NCBI RefSeq assembly: GCF_002250115.1
Contig: NZ_CP019985.1
Span: forward strand, 1,860,001-1,924,000
Reading direction: 5' to 3'
Origin: Shouchella clausii
GTDB lineage: Bacteria; Bacillota; Bacilli; Bacillales; Bacillaceae_D
Length of the DNA: 64,000 nucleotides
Shown here: in pieces, positions 27,265 through 36,082 of the stretch
Layout: the number at the start of each line of letters is the position of its first letter
Position numbering within the stretch: the first letter of the stretch is position 1
Notes under the pieces: generated by a model
The model's database searches: none
What the model was told of the DNA's origin: nothing
The model's input: only the letters and a program-made list of their open reading frames with translations
Program-made: the position numbers and the translations under genes

Positions 27265-27987
27265 ATGGCTAAACCAGTAATAGGAATTACGAGCACAATT
27301 GCCCTTCATAATCAAATTCCAAGTGTAGACCTCGCTGAGAAGGTCGTCGAAGCCGTCATGAACGCTGGAGGTGTGCCGATCGTGCTCCCTGTAGGGAACG
27401 TCGAGCTCGCTTCTGATTGGATAAAAGCATGCGATGGCTTGATCTTAAGTAGCGGCGAAGATGTAGATCCATATTTATATAAGGCTGAACCTTCACCGAA
27501 ACTGCAAAAAACATTTAAACAACGTGATGAAGTAGAAATTGCACTAGTCAAACAAGCTTTGCAGCAGAAAAAGCCGATTTTTGCGATTTGCAGAGGCATT
27601 GGCGTCTTGAACGTTGCTTTAGGAGGAAGCTTAATGCAAGACATTGAAACAGCCCTGCCAAATGCTTGCAAACACTACCAAGAAGCAGGCCGCACAGATG
27701 TGACTCACCGTATTCAGATTGTGAAAGATAGCCTGTTGCATCAGGTGATCGGCTCCGAAGAGATAAGGGTGAACAGTTTGCATCACCAGGCAATCGGCAG
27801 GCTTGCTCCACCATTAAAGCAGGTCGCATCGGCCGCTGATGGTGTCATTGAGGCAGTAGAAGGCAAAGCAGGAATGCCCTATGTCCTTGGCGTCCAATGG
27901 CATCCAGAAGAATTAGCAGCAAACGATGCAGCGATGGCACGGTTATTCACTGTGTTGATTGAGAGAGCGAGTGAGAAGTCCCTATAG
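27265..27987 (+). CDS. Class I glutamine amidotransferase-like hydrolase (peptidase C26, PuuD-like)
   Basis: A 240-residue enzyme of the gamma-glutamyl-gamma-aminobutyrate hydrolase family. The nucleophile elbow reads FAICRGIGVLN with catalytic Cys, and the His-Glu pair is in QWHPEEL. SSGEDVDPYLY is the family's N-terminal loop. These enzymes cleave gamma-glutamyl amides, for instance in putrescine catabolism. ATG 27265 is preferred over ATG 27256 because GAGAGG then lies nine bases upstream. It stands alone, convergent with ribokinase. Confidence 0.87.
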   Translation: MAKPVIGITSTIALHNQIPSVDLAEKVVEAVMNAGGVPIVLPVGNVELASDWIKACDGLILSSGEDVDPYLYKAEPSPKLQKTFKQRDEVEIALVKQALQQKKPIFAICRGIGVLNVALGGSLMQDIETALPNACKHYQEAGRTDVTHRIQIVKDSLLHQVIGSEEIRVNSLHHQAIGRLAPPLKQVASAADGVIEAVEGKAGMPYVLGVQWHPEELAANDAAMARLFTVLIERASEKSL

Positions 27988-28061
27988 GCGTTTTGTTGCT
28001 GTACGATTGGCGAGTCGGCCACAACTCCATATTCTTCAAAACCCCAAGCAAAAGACGACTG

Positions 28062-28095
28062 AAGGCCCTTCCCTTTAGGAAAGAGCCTCTTGTTT
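28062..28095. terminator. Bidirectional terminator between convergent genes
   Basis: AGGCCCTTCC and GGAAAGAGCCT can pair around CTTTA, with TCTTGTTT on the plus side. It lies between the C26 hydrolase and ribokinase stops and just overlaps the ribokinase end. Confidence 0.55.
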
Positions 28096-28972
28096 ATGAT
28101 AAGCCTAGACGGACCAACACTTGTTGTTTTGACGGCATCCCTGCCTGTGCGCCTGCCTGTTCTACTGATAGCGAAGCAGCGGCATTAGCGAACGTCACCG
28201 CTTCGGTTAATTGCTGGCCAGAAGCCAAAGCTGCAGCAAGAGCGCCATTGAATGTATCGCCTGCTCCGGTGGTATCGACGACGTTTGCTGGGAATCCGTT
28301 CACTTGAACGAGCTGTTGGCCGTCGTGGTAGGCAGCGCCTTTTTTTCCTTCTGTTACAAGCAACTTGTTTGGATATCTCTGGACCGCTTGTTCAACCGAT
28401 TGCTTAAAAATCGTCTGGCACTCTGTTTCATTTGGAGTGATATAATCAACGAGATCAAGCAACGATGACGGCAACGGCTGTGCGGGGGCAGGATTTAGAA
28501 TGACGATGCATCGTTCTTCCTTGCCTATTTTAGCGATTTTCTCGATAAAAGGGAGCGGCACTTCAAGTTGAAGCACGAGGACGTTTGTCTGTTTGAACAC
28601 ATCACGGTATTGGGCGGCATCCTCGGGCTTCCAACTGAAATTGGCTCCAGGTGCGACAACAATCGCATTGTCGTTGTTTGTGACCGTAATCATGGCTACG
28701 CCTGTATGTCCGTCCTTCTCAACCTCTATGTAATCCGTGTTAATTTGTTCGTTTTGTAAGTTGCCTGTGACGAGCTTTCCGTACGGGTCACTGCCGACTT
28801 TGCCTATCATCGTCACGTCAGCACCAAGCCTCGCCGCAGCAACTGCTTGATTGGCCCCTTTTCCTCCTGGATTCGTTTGAAACTCGCCGCCAAGCACTGT
28901 TTCCCCTAAGACAGGCATGGTGCCCGTATGGACGACAAGATCAATGTTTATACTGCCAACAACCGTAATCAA
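28094..28972 (-). CDS. rbsK: Ribokinase
   Basis: A 292-residue PfkB-family sugar kinase that phosphorylates D-ribose at O5 with ATP. The N-terminal substrate region is GSINIDLVVHTG, with NPGGKGANQAVAAARLG at the sugar site. The C-terminal ATP and catalytic motif is DTTGAGDTFNGALAAALASG, with the catalytic Asp in GAGD. The TTG at 28972 is chosen because AGAGGAGGCG lies just upstream; the longer in-frame extension lacks such a site. No ribose transporter or rbsD is adjacent, so it is a stand-alone gene. Confidence 0.93.
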   Translation of the reverse strand: MITVVGSINIDLVVHTGTMPVLGETVLGGEFQTNPGGKGANQAVAAARLGADVTMIGKVGSDPYGKLVTGNLQNEQINTDYIEVEKDGHTGVAMITVTNNDNAIVVAPGANFSWKPEDAAQYRDVFKQTNVLVLQLEVPLPFIEKIAKIGKEERCIVILNPAPAQPLPSSLLDLVDYITPNETECQTIFKQSVEQAVQRYPNKLLVTEGKKGAAYHDGQQLVQVNGFPANVVDTTGAGDTFNGALAAALASGQQLTEAVTFANAAASLSVEQAGAQAGMPSKQQVLVRLGLS

Positions 28973-29119
28973 TGGATACGCCTCCTCTTCCGAATGACTC
29001 CATTTTACTATAAATCGTTTTGCCAGAGAAATTTCTTTCAAACAGATGTAGGACGCCAAATTGAGCCAATACGTTTTTTGCTGGAGAGGACGATAAAAGG
29101 CGCGGTAAGAAACAATAAA

Positions 29120-29153
29120 AGCGAAGCTTCCTTATCAAAGGGGCTTCGCTAAA
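29120..29153 (-). terminator. Terminator of the small minus-strand gene at 29193
   Basis: GCGAAGC/GCTTCGC is a perfect 7-bp stem; reading the minus strand it is followed by TTTTATTGTTTCT. Confidence 0.6.
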
Positions 29154-29192
29154 AGTCGATAACCGATCTCTATATTGTGACTCAAAAAAAGC

Positions 29193-29417
29193 TTAAACAG
29201 ACGTACATTCTTTTTTGCACATGGAGTTTGTCCAGTGCTCCATGATGGCCGCTTCCTTATAGTCGTTGTCAATGACATGGATGGCTTCAGGTTTGTGCTT
29301 AATGAGGCGCAAGACTGCCGCAGCCATCTCCTGCTCATCGCTAGGCGTGGCAAAGGCAAGTGACTCTAACGCGCTTATAAATTGTTGGTTTAACATATCA
29401 TAACCGACTGCATCCAT
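29193..29417 (-). CDS. Small hypothetical protein
   Basis: A 74-residue soluble, acidic, mainly helical protein (start MDAVGYDMLNQQFISALES, end MEHWTNSMCKKECTSV). ATG 29417 has GAAAGGATGG upstream; a longer in-frame version starting at 29480 lacks this support. A terminator follows, so it looks like a real single-gene unit. I do not recognise the family. Confidence 0.55.
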   Translation of the reverse strand: MDAVGYDMLNQQFISALESLAFATPSDEQEMAAAVLRLIKHKPEAIHVIDNDYKEAAIMEHWTNSMCKKECTSV

Positions 29418-29740
29418 TGGAACCATCCTTTCAAAAGTGTTGCTATTAGTTTGTACCTTTTTAAGCGAGAGCGCAAACATTATGCTTGGGGGAGTGACCG
29501 AAGGCGATGGTTGTTACGGAAGAGGGTGTTTTTCTTCCACGTGTAATGAATGAAGTAATATCAATTTCAAATAATGCTGAGGTTAAGGGGATCTAGGTGC
29601 TATTGTTTATTCTCGTTAATTTTGTAGTATTCAGCACATATTGGGTCTATTGGATAAGGGATTTATGTACAAACTATGTGCGATTTCAATTTATTTAAAA
29701 TGTACTATGAGGAAGAATATAAAATTAAGGAGTGAGCATA
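29418..29740. other. Intergenic region, one short coding-like frame
   Basis: A 29-codon frame from the ATG at 29507 (starts MVVTEEGVFLPRVMNEV) ends at a TAG near 29596. It has no recognised family and only a distant GGGGGAG upstream. Otherwise the region is AT-rich and probably holds the promoter of the gene at 29741. Confidence 0.3.
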
Positions 29741-30305
29741 TTGAGTGATCCGGCAGTAAAAATAGTTCAACAATGGGTAAACAACACATATCGTAACCGA
29801 ACAGGATATGGTGAAGAAATTGAAGAAAATGGGAGAACCGGTTGGTCTACTGTTTATGCACTAACAAGAGCTTTACAAATAGAACTAGGTATTGCTAATC
29901 CAGTAAATAACTTTGGCCCTACAACAGAATCTCGGTATATAGCATGGGGGGAAATGGAAGAAGGGTCAGTTCCAACGGATGAAAAAGGTCAAAGGATCGT
30001 AAGGATATTGCAAGGGGCATGTTATTGTAAAGGTTACGATCCTGGTGGTTTTAACGGATTTTTTGGTCCCAAAACCAAGGCAGCTGTGCAACAACTACAG
30101 ACCGATGCAGGATTACCTAATCGAGACGGTAAGGTATACGCGTATATTTTTAAAGCTTTTTTGACAATGGATGCTTACCGACTTACTCGAAATGGAAGTC
30201 AGACTATCCGCACGATTCAACAAGAGCTTAATAATAAGTATTACAAAACTGCTGGTGTACAGCCTTGTGATGGACATTACCAACGTCAGACGAATAAGTC
30301 CCGGA
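29741..30305 (+). pseudogene. Peptidoglycan-binding/DUF1906-type protein, 3' part lost at an IS3 insertion
   Basis: The TTG at 29741 follows TTAAGGAG. About 187 residues of native sequence remain. They contain two peptidoglycan-binding-like modules (VYALTRALQIELGIANPVNNFGP in part, and GGFNGFFGPKTKAAVQQLQ) and end at CDGHYQRQTNK, which in related proteins precedes a Rv2525c-like glycoside-hydrolase domain. The frame then runs into the insertion element and stops at 30346. The hydrolase domain is absent on the far side of the element as well, so DNA was deleted along with the insertion. The family assignment is from memory of motif layout. Confidence 0.6.
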
Positions 30306-30531
30306 TTAACCCCCGAATTTTGGACATAAGCTCACTTATTCTCTGATGATCTTACTTTCTTGCTGTTTGGATCTCCTTTACATATTTGTTAAACAGCCAA
30401 GTGGCTTGACATGGAGCCTCTGCGGGCATAATTCCGCTGCCAAGACACTAGCTTTTAAAAGGCTTGTCTGCACCGAACAAGGGTATCATGCCCGCCCCTC
30501 CATATAAAGCCGTGCTCAGACCTAGTCGGCC

Positions 30532-31410
30532 CTAGACACGAATTTCCTTGATTTTCATAGGTTGTGCCTTACTCATTTCGTAAAACTCTGTTGGTGAAAG
30601 ATCAAGAAGACAAGAATGCATCCTTCGATCATTGTAGAATCTCATAAACGCTGAAACTTCTTTATACGCTTCTCCATATGTTTCAAATTGAAATCGGGCT
30701 AGGCAGTCTTCCTCCAGGATTCGGTGAAAAGATTCAATATGGGCATTCATATTTGGCGTTTTTGGAGGAATCCTTTCGTGTTCCACCTGAAAGCTTTCAC
30801 ATCCCTGTTCGAAGACATGGGAAATAAACGGAGGTCCATTATCCGATCGGATGATCGGTTTCTTTTCCTGATCGAACTGTTGTCTCTTTAGTAGCGCTCG
30901 TTGTAAGGTCTGTTTGGCCTCGTCGCCACTGCAGCTAAGACCGATATGATAGTCAATAATAGAGCGATCATATACATCAATATAGGAAAGGATAAAGAAA
31001 AATCGATCTTCTCCTTTGATATAACCGTATTTGATATCCGTTTCCCAAAGCTGATTGGATTCTGTAATGATTCGGTTTCTTGCTAGTTTTCTTGGATAAG
31101 ACACCTTCTTTTTTCGCTGTGGTTTTAAAATGTCAAGTTCCTTACACAGTCGGTATACTTTTTTCTTATTTATAATAAGTCCATATTGCCGTCGAATCAT
31201 GTTCGTCAGTTTACGATATCCATAGGCGTATCCATCGCCTGCAATAGCTTTCAAAAGCCATTCTTTTATTTGTTCATCTGAAGCTTTATTACCGTTCTCA
31301 AGGATGGAGTAACCTGGTGCAGGGCGTCCCTCACTTATTTGTTTTTCCTCAACCTTGCCCTTTTTTTGATAGTAATAGGTGGAGCGAGGAATACCAATGA
31401 TCTTAAGCAC
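30532..31410 (-). CDS. IS3-family transposase OrfB (DDE integrase)
   Basis: A 292-residue catalytic part. An HTH_21-like region (DGYAYGYRKLTNMIRRQYG) is followed by the rve integrase core, with the three acidic residues in WETDIKYG, IRSDNGPPF and HIESFHRILEED. It is probably made as an OrfAB fusion by -1 frameshifting, because coding similarity extends upstream of the first start codon in this frame (EKPSLTEKLEIADKWIERG). The frame is intact. Confidence 0.88.
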   Translation of the reverse strand: MLKIIGIPRSTYYYQKKGKVEEKQISEGRPAPGYSILENGNKASDEQIKEWLLKAIAGDGYAYGYRKLTNMIRRQYGLIINKKKVYRLCKELDILKPQRKKKVSYPRKLARNRIITESNQLWETDIKYGYIKGEDRFFFILSYIDVYDRSIIDYHIGLSCSGDEAKQTLQRALLKRQQFDQEKKPIIRSDNGPPFISHVFEQGCESFQVEHERIPPKTPNMNAHIESFHRILEEDCLARFQFETYGEAYKEVSAFMRFYNDRRMHSCLLDLSPTEFYEMSKAQPMKIKEIRV

Positions 31411-31448
31411 CTTCTGTTTGACATAGCCTCTTTCAATCCATTTGTCGG

Positions 31449-31763
31449 CTATTTCAAGTTTTTCAGTAAGTGAGGGTTTTTCTTTTTTATCAAATCACGA
31501 AGGATGGCGATTTCTAGGTCTTTTTCGCCCAATAATTTTTTTAATTGATCATTCTCTTGTGACAGTTTTTTTGTTTCAATTGGACTTGTTTCAATGGTTA
31601 ACGTAGCATTGTCAAATTTACCTTCTTTGTATTCTTTAACCCATCTATTCACCATGGTAGAGCTAAGTTCATATCGGCGTGCAACTAAAGCTGCATTCCC
31701 CGTTTCAATGGCTTCTTTACATACTTGAACCTTAAATTCTTGGGGATGTTTGGTTCGTTTCAT
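31449..31763 (-). CDS. IS3-family transposase OrfA (HTH protein)
   Basis: A 104-residue protein. The N-terminal helix-turn-helix (KHPQEFKVQVCKEAIETG, then ALVARRYELSSTMVNRWVKE) is followed by a leucine-zipper-like helix (LSQENDQLKKLLGEKDLEI). The slippery heptamer AAAAAAG lies on the minus strand at 31482-31488, just before the OrfA stop, where -1 slippage would join it to OrfB. Confidence 0.87.
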   Translation of the reverse strand: MKRTKHPQEFKVQVCKEAIETGNAALVARRYELSSTMVNRWVKEYKEGKFDNATLTIETSPIETKKLSQENDQLKKLLGEKDLEIAILRDLIKKKNPHLLKNLK

Positions 31764-31834
31764 GATGTCAGCTCCTTTGATATATTCAGTATAAATATTT
31801 TAGCTAGAGCTGTCCAAGTTCATTTTGGGGCTTA

Positions 31835-32014
31835 AGAGAAAGTACAATTCGATTGGCAAAAGAATTTGACGTTTCAAGCGAGATACAACACTCCCTTGAA
31901 GAAAGCTTAGAATTGACAAGACAAGCAATAGAGCAAAAAGATATTAGCTTATTGGAAGAAGCAAATGAATATTTACAAAAGCTTGATGAACAACATTGGT
32001 ATGAAAAAAAATAG
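31835..32014 (+). pseudogene. C-terminal gene remnant beside the IS3 element
   Basis: An open plus frame without a start translates to a helical, acidic tail (RLAKEFDVSSEIQHSLEES ... EANEYLQKLDEQHWYEKK) ending at TAG 32012-32014. A second short remnant in another frame at 32055-32147 ends ENGDVSW. Neither is recognised. Both look like 3' ends of genes whose fronts were removed when the element inserted or recombined. Confidence 0.4.
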
Positions 32015-32227
32015 CAACCACTCCTAATTCCATGCAAACATAAATCATGGGATAGGAAAACGGTTGCTACAATTAGAAGAAAGGTTCCTTTCTGAAACCG
32101 GTTTACAACAAATGCACCCGTACGAAAATGGTGATGTTTCTTGGTAATATTAGAATATAAATACAACTTTACTCAGACACTATTCTTGCCCTTCTTTAAT
32201 TTAAGATCTGAAATTTTGAACGATCTT

Positions 32228-32430
32228 TCAACTCTCTTTCATATACTTTAACGCCAGCTTGGTTTTTCCTTCCTTTTCTGCAAATTAAGCAGCTTCTTCT
32301 GCTAGTTCACCTACTTCAAAATCCATTCCTTCTTTTTCAAGATCTGTATTGGCCTGATCGATCAAATCAAAGTTGTTTTCAATATAAAGGCTTTCCATAA
32401 ATAAGCAGCGGGCATCATATTCTTTGTTTT
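32228..32430 (-). pseudogene. Rap-family C-terminal remnant
   Basis: The minus strand translates to NKEYDARCLFMESLYIEN, NFDLIDQANTDLEKEGMDF and LALKYMKES, matching the C-terminal TPR region of the intact Rap at 25793-26890 (NKEYKARCLATRGLYAEGN, LALKYLKIA). It has an in-frame TAA at 32285-32287 and no 5' part. No phr frame follows. Confidence 0.75.
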
Positions 32431-32455
32431 AAATGTAATATTGATTTAAACATCT

Positions 32456-32513
32456 ATTGATAGAAATAATCTATCAATGAGTAGTTGCGGCCCAATTGGA
32501 GTAGTGCTATTAT
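32456..32513 (+). promoter_or_regulatory. Promoter with upstream palindromic operator for the monooxygenase/MetNIQ-like operon
   Basis: -35 TTGCGG (32485-32490), a 17-base spacer and -10 TATTAT (32508-32513) lie 60 bases before the first gene. Directly upstream is a perfect 9-bp inverted repeat ATTGATAGA-N5-TCTATCAAT at 32456-32478, well placed for an activator. A related ATTGA-N9-TCAAT site is at 53832-53850. Confidence 0.55.
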
Positions 32514-32572
32514 TTAGAACATTAATTCCAACAAAGTGCATAAGTATTATGTAGTATGAGGAGGTTAGGATA

Positions 32573-33571
32573 ATGAAAATCAGTATATTGGACCAAAGCC
32601 CAATTGAAGGGAAAGAAGGAGCCGCCAAAGCTTTCAAAAATACGGTTCGACTGGCACAATACGCTGATCGAGCCGGATTTCATCGCTATTGGTTGTCTGA
32701 ACATCATGGATTTAATGATCTTGCAGGCTCAGCACCTGAAGTTCTTATTCCTTATTTGCTTGCGAAAACAAAAAGAATTCGAATTGCATCAGGTGGAGTG
32801 CTCATCCAGCATTACTCACCTTACAAAATAGCTGAAACGTTTCAAGTCCTGGCCTCGCTCGAACAAGGGAGAGTCGATTTGGGAATTGGCAAATCTCCTG
32901 GAGGTTTGCCGGCGCACACGGAAGCGTTGCAGAGAGGTAAAGAAAAAGAGCCTTTTATAAAAAAGTTCACAGAGCTGCTGCAATTTCTTGAGAAATCACA
33001 TGATGAAAAAGAACCATTCGTTCTGCCTCGTACTGAAAAAGCCGTTCCGGTTTATTTATTAGGAAGTAGTGCAAAAAGCGCTGCTGTAGCAGGCACTTCA
33101 GGTGTCCCGTTTGTTTTTGCTTACTTTGTATCAAGTGATTTCGAAGAATTCAAACGTGCGATTGCTGTATATCAAGCTCATTTTGTAGGGGATGAGCAAA
33201 AGAAATCCTTTTCTGTCGCAGTTGGAGTCATCGCTGCAGACACGGACGAAGAAGCGAAAGCGTTGCTCACCTCACCGTACTGCTACCGAGTTACAGTGAA
33301 TGGACAGCAAACGATTACTGTTCATAATGAGGAAGATGCAATTCTGTATGGTGAAACAAGTGGCAATGTGTATCACATTGAAAAAATCGAATCGGGCACA
33401 ATCTACGGGACGCAAGCTGTCATTGAGGAGAAGTTGGCTCCATTCGTGCAAGAGGAAGGGGTAGATGAACTAATTGTGCATACACCGACCGCGAACTATG
33501 ATGCAAGATTACACTCCCTTCAGTTAATTAAGCAAAGTGTGCTGTTTACAGAGAAAACGACAAGCGCTTAA
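32573..33571 (+). CDS. LLM-class flavin-dependent monooxygenase (MsnO8/YtmO-like)
   Basis: A 332-residue luciferase-like TIM-barrel enzyme that uses reduced FMN and oxygen. It starts KISILDQSPIEGKEG and shows FHRYWLSEHHG, LLAKTKRIRIASGGVLIQHY and SPYKIAETFQVLASLEQGR, the blocks of the MsnO8/luciferase subgroup. The ATG follows GAGGAGG. It leads an operon with a MetNIQ-type importer and an NtaA-type monooxygenase. In B. subtilis a protein of this type (YtmO/CmoO) works with YtnJ on N-acetylated S-alkyl-cysteines. A similar role here is inferred from context. Confidence 0.85.
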   Translation: MKISILDQSPIEGKEGAAKAFKNTVRLAQYADRAGFHRYWLSEHHGFNDLAGSAPEVLIPYLLAKTKRIRIASGGVLIQHYSPYKIAETFQVLASLEQGRVDLGIGKSPGGLPAHTEALQRGKEKEPFIKKFTELLQFLEKSHDEKEPFVLPRTEKAVPVYLLGSSAKSAAVAGTSGVPFVFAYFVSSDFEEFKRAIAVYQAHFVGDEQKKSFSVAVGVIAADTDEEAKALLTSPYCYRVTVNGQQTITVHNEEDAILYGETSGNVYHIEKIESGTIYGTQAVIEEKLAPFVQEEGVDELIVHTPTANYDARLHSLQLIKQSVLFTEKTTSA

Positions 33572-33588
33572 CATCGAGGAGGAAAGAC

Positions 33589-34404
33589 ATGACGAAAAAA
33601 CTATTATTAAGCAGTGTGGTTCTACTTTTAGGATTGCTCGCTGCATGTGCAGGAGAAGAGAGCGGTTCAGAAGGCAATGAGCAAGATAAGACGGTGAAAA
33701 TCGGGGCAGCGTCAACGCCACATGCAGAGTTGCTTGAATTTATCGCAAATGATTTAGCAGAACAAGGAATTAAACTTGACATCCAGCATAGCACAGATGG
33801 TATTCAGACGAACCAGCAAACTGCTGATGGCGATTTGGACGCAAACTTTTTTCAACACACTCCTTATTTAAATCAAGTAAATCAAGATGCTGGGCTTGAT
33901 TTAGTCGATGTGGCGGGGATTCATATCGAACCGTTTGGCTTTTATTCAAACGTATATGAGGCAATCGCCGAGGTCGAAGAAGGGGCAGCTGTAGCGATTC
34001 CGAACGATCCTGTTAATCTATCACGGGCACTTGAACTACTTGAAGCAAATGGCCTGATTGGTTTAAGCGATGGAAATGACGGCAATTATTCGGTGCAAAG
34101 CATTGAAGAGAATGAGCTTCGACTTGAATTTAAAGCGATTGACGGTCCTCTCTTGCCACAGGCACTAAACGATGCCGATCTTGTCGCTATTAATACGAAC
34201 TATGCACTTGAAACAGGTTTAGAGCCTTTAAAAGACGCACTCATCATTGAAGGGGCCGATTCCCCGTACGTCAATATTCTTGTGACAACGCCGGAAAAAG
34301 CAAAGAGCGATGAGATTATAGCCTTATCCGAAGCGCTCCAGACGGATAAAGTCAAAGCATTTATTGAAGAAACTTACAAGGGTGCAGTTGTACCTGCGTT
34401 TTAA
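33589..34404 (+). CDS. metQ: NlpA/MetQ-type substrate-binding lipoprotein
   Basis: A 271-residue lipoprotein with a basic-hydrophobic leader and lipobox LAAC, then a type-2 binding fold of the NlpA family: TVKIGAASTPHAELLEFI, DANFFQHTPYLNQ, IPNDPVNLSRAL and NTNYALETGL are its hallmark blocks. Known members bind methionine or related sulfur amino acids. The ATG follows GAGGAAAG. A second, divergent binding protein lies three genes downstream in the same operon, so the importer may take two ligands. The symbol reflects the family only. Confidence 0.87.
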   Translation: MTKKLLLSSVVLLLGLLAACAGEESGSEGNEQDKTVKIGAASTPHAELLEFIANDLAEQGIKLDIQHSTDGIQTNQQTADGDLDANFFQHTPYLNQVNQDAGLDLVDVAGIHIEPFGFYSNVYEAIAEVEEGAAVAIPNDPVNLSRALELLEANGLIGLSDGNDGNYSVQSIEENELRLEFKAIDGPLLPQALNDADLVAINTNYALETGLEPLKDALIIEGADSPYVNILVTTPEKAKSDEIIALSEALQTDKVKAFIEETYKGAVVPAF

Positions 34405-34418
34405 GGGAGGAATGGGAT

Positions 34419-35435
34419 GTGATCGAGTTTCGTGGGATTGAAAAGACATTTCCGCAGAAAAGTGGGACATTGAAAGCTCTTAGTGAGATTCATTTGAACA
34501 TTGAAAAGGGAGACATCTTTGGTGTTATTGGTCATAGTGGAGCGGGAAAGAGCACGTTGTTGCGGACAGTGAATATGCTTGAACGGCCTACAGCAGGTGA
34601 TGTAATTGTTGATGGGAAGGTTCTTACAAAGTTGTCTGCAAAAGAAGTGCGCCGCGTACAGCGGAAAATCGGGATGATTTTTCAACACTTTAATTTGCTT
34701 GATTCTAAAAACGTCTTTGACAACGTCGCAATGCCATTGAAACTTGCTCGAACACCAAAAGATGAACTGATTCAAAGAGTTGACGAACAATTAGCCTTTG
34801 TAGGGTTAAGTGATAAACGTTCGAGTTACCCTAGCCAGCTTTCCGGAGGTCAAAAACAACGTGTTGCCATTGCAAGGGCACTTGCGGCAAGGCCGCATAT
34901 CTTGCTATGCGATGAGGCGACATCGGCGCTCGATCCGAAGACAACCTCATCAATTCTAGATTTATTAAAACGTGTAAACAAAGAATACAACATTACCATT
35001 CTTTTAATTACGCACGAAATGAAAGTCATTAAGCAAACATGCAACCGAGTTGCGGTCATGGAAGATGGCCGCATTGTTGAAACAGATAGCTTGTTGAACC
35101 TTTTCTCACGACCAAAATCGAAGGCTGGCCGGGAGTTTGTACAGTCAGTGCTCCGTGATGAATTTCCGCCAAATTTGCTTGCAGCAGAGCAATCAGATGA
35201 GATGTCAAAGCTAATAAAGATGGAAATTTTAGGAGAAGCTTCAGGTCAAAACCTGCTTTCGCAAGTCAGCAAACAGTTTGCTGTAGAATCCTATGTCAAG
35301 TTTGGGAATGTGTTTGAACTGCAAGGTGTGCCATTTGGCCATTTGTTTGTTGAGTTAAAAGGTACACCAACTGAAATTCGCCGGGCAGAGCGGTATATTG
35401 CTGATCAAAATGCAGCAGTACAGGAGGTGATTTAA
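34419..35435 (+). CDS. metN: MetN-type ABC ATPase with NIL domain
   Basis: A 338-residue ATPase. It has Walker A GHSGAGKST, Q-loop IFQHFNLLDSKNV, signature LSGGQKQRVAIARAL, Walker B LLCDEATSALDPKT and switch LITHEMKVI. The C-terminal 80 residues form a NIL regulatory domain (VKFGNVFELQGVPFGHLFVEL), which in MetN binds methionine for feedback inhibition. The GTG start follows GGGAGGAATG. Its stop overlaps the permease start by one base. Confidence 0.9.
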   Translation: MIEFRGIEKTFPQKSGTLKALSEIHLNIEKGDIFGVIGHSGAGKSTLLRTVNMLERPTAGDVIVDGKVLTKLSAKEVRRVQRKIGMIFQHFNLLDSKNVFDNVAMPLKLARTPKDELIQRVDEQLAFVGLSDKRSSYPSQLSGGQKQRVAIARALAARPHILLCDEATSALDPKTTSSILDLLKRVNKEYNITILLITHEMKVIKQTCNRVAVMEDGRIVETDSLLNLFSRPKSKAGREFVQSVLRDEFPPNLLAAEQSDEMSKLIKMEILGEASGQNLLSQVSKQFAVESYVKFGNVFELQGVPFGHLFVELKGTPTEIRRAERYIADQNAAVQEVI

Positions 35436-36082
35436 TGGAAGTTGGAACAGATATGCTGTGGGAAGCTCTTATTGAAACGCTATATATGGTAGGCGTTTCT
35501 TTACTTTTCGGCTCGTTAATTGCTGTGCCTCTTGGGGTACTGTTGGTTGTGACTCGACAAGGTCATATCCTTGAAAATCGTTTCATTTATTCCATTCTTA
35601 ATCCTGTTGTTAATATTATGCGCTCGATCCCGTTTATCATCTTACTCATTGCCATCATTCCTTTTACCCGTCTATTAGTGGGAACATCGATTGGTACACA
35701 AGCGGCGATTGTTCCTCTTGTATTGCACATTGGCCCGTATATGTCGCGCTTAATCGAAAATTCCCTTCTAGAAGTAAAGCCGGGTATCATTGAGGCAGCT
35801 CGTTCAATGGGAGCCCATCCACTTCAAATTATTATGCGTTTCTTGTTACCAGAGGCGTTTCCGTCTATTGTGCTGAGCATTACGATTGGAACGATTGGCC
35901 TCGTTGGAGCAACTGCAATGGCTGGTGCGATCGGTAGCGGAGGTCTTGGGAATCTAGCTCTTACTTACGGCTACCAGCGTTTCAGTACCATTACAATTGT
36001 TGTGGTTGTCATTATTTTAGTGATCATTGTCCAAGTGTTGCAGATGCTAGGAAATACGCTGGAAAGGAGGTTGCGCCATTGA
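35435..36082 (+). CDS. metI: MetI-type ABC permease
   Basis: A 215-residue membrane protein with five hydrophobic segments, the size of MetI. The docking loop is GIIEAARSMGAHPLQIIMRF. The GATAMAGAIGSGGLGNLA region near the C-terminus is highly conserved in MetI. The ATG overlaps the ATPase stop and AGGAGG precedes it; its own stop overlaps the TTG of the next gene by four bases, so the unit is translationally coupled. Confidence 0.92.
   Translation: MEVGTDMLWEALIETLYMVGVSLLFGSLIAVPLGVLLVVTRQGHILENRFIYSILNPVVNIMRSIPFIILLIAIIPFTRLLVGTSIGTQAAIVPLVLHIGPYMSRLIENSLLEVKPGIIEAARSMGAHPLQIIMRFLLPEAFPSIVLSITIGTIGLVGATAMAGAIGSGGLGNLALTYGYQRFSTITIVVVVIILVIIVQVLQMLGNTLERRLRH

Larger units (their letters stand above)
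30306..31835 (-). mobile_element. IS3-family insertion element
   Basis: Imperfect terminal inverted repeats are seen as TTAACCCCCGAATTTTGGAC at 30306-30325 and, inverted, TTAAGCCCC...TTGGACA at 31811-31835. Two overlapping transposase frames lie between them on the minus strand. The right limit adjoins remnant coding DNA and the left limit interrupts the peptidoglycan-binding gene. No clear target duplication is visible, in line with a deletion next to the element. Confidence 0.75.

Noticed and set aside
32431-32572. A possible S-box or T-box riboswitch upstream of the sulfur operon
   Set aside because: No conserved riboswitch core was found; the region is explained better by a promoter and palindrome.
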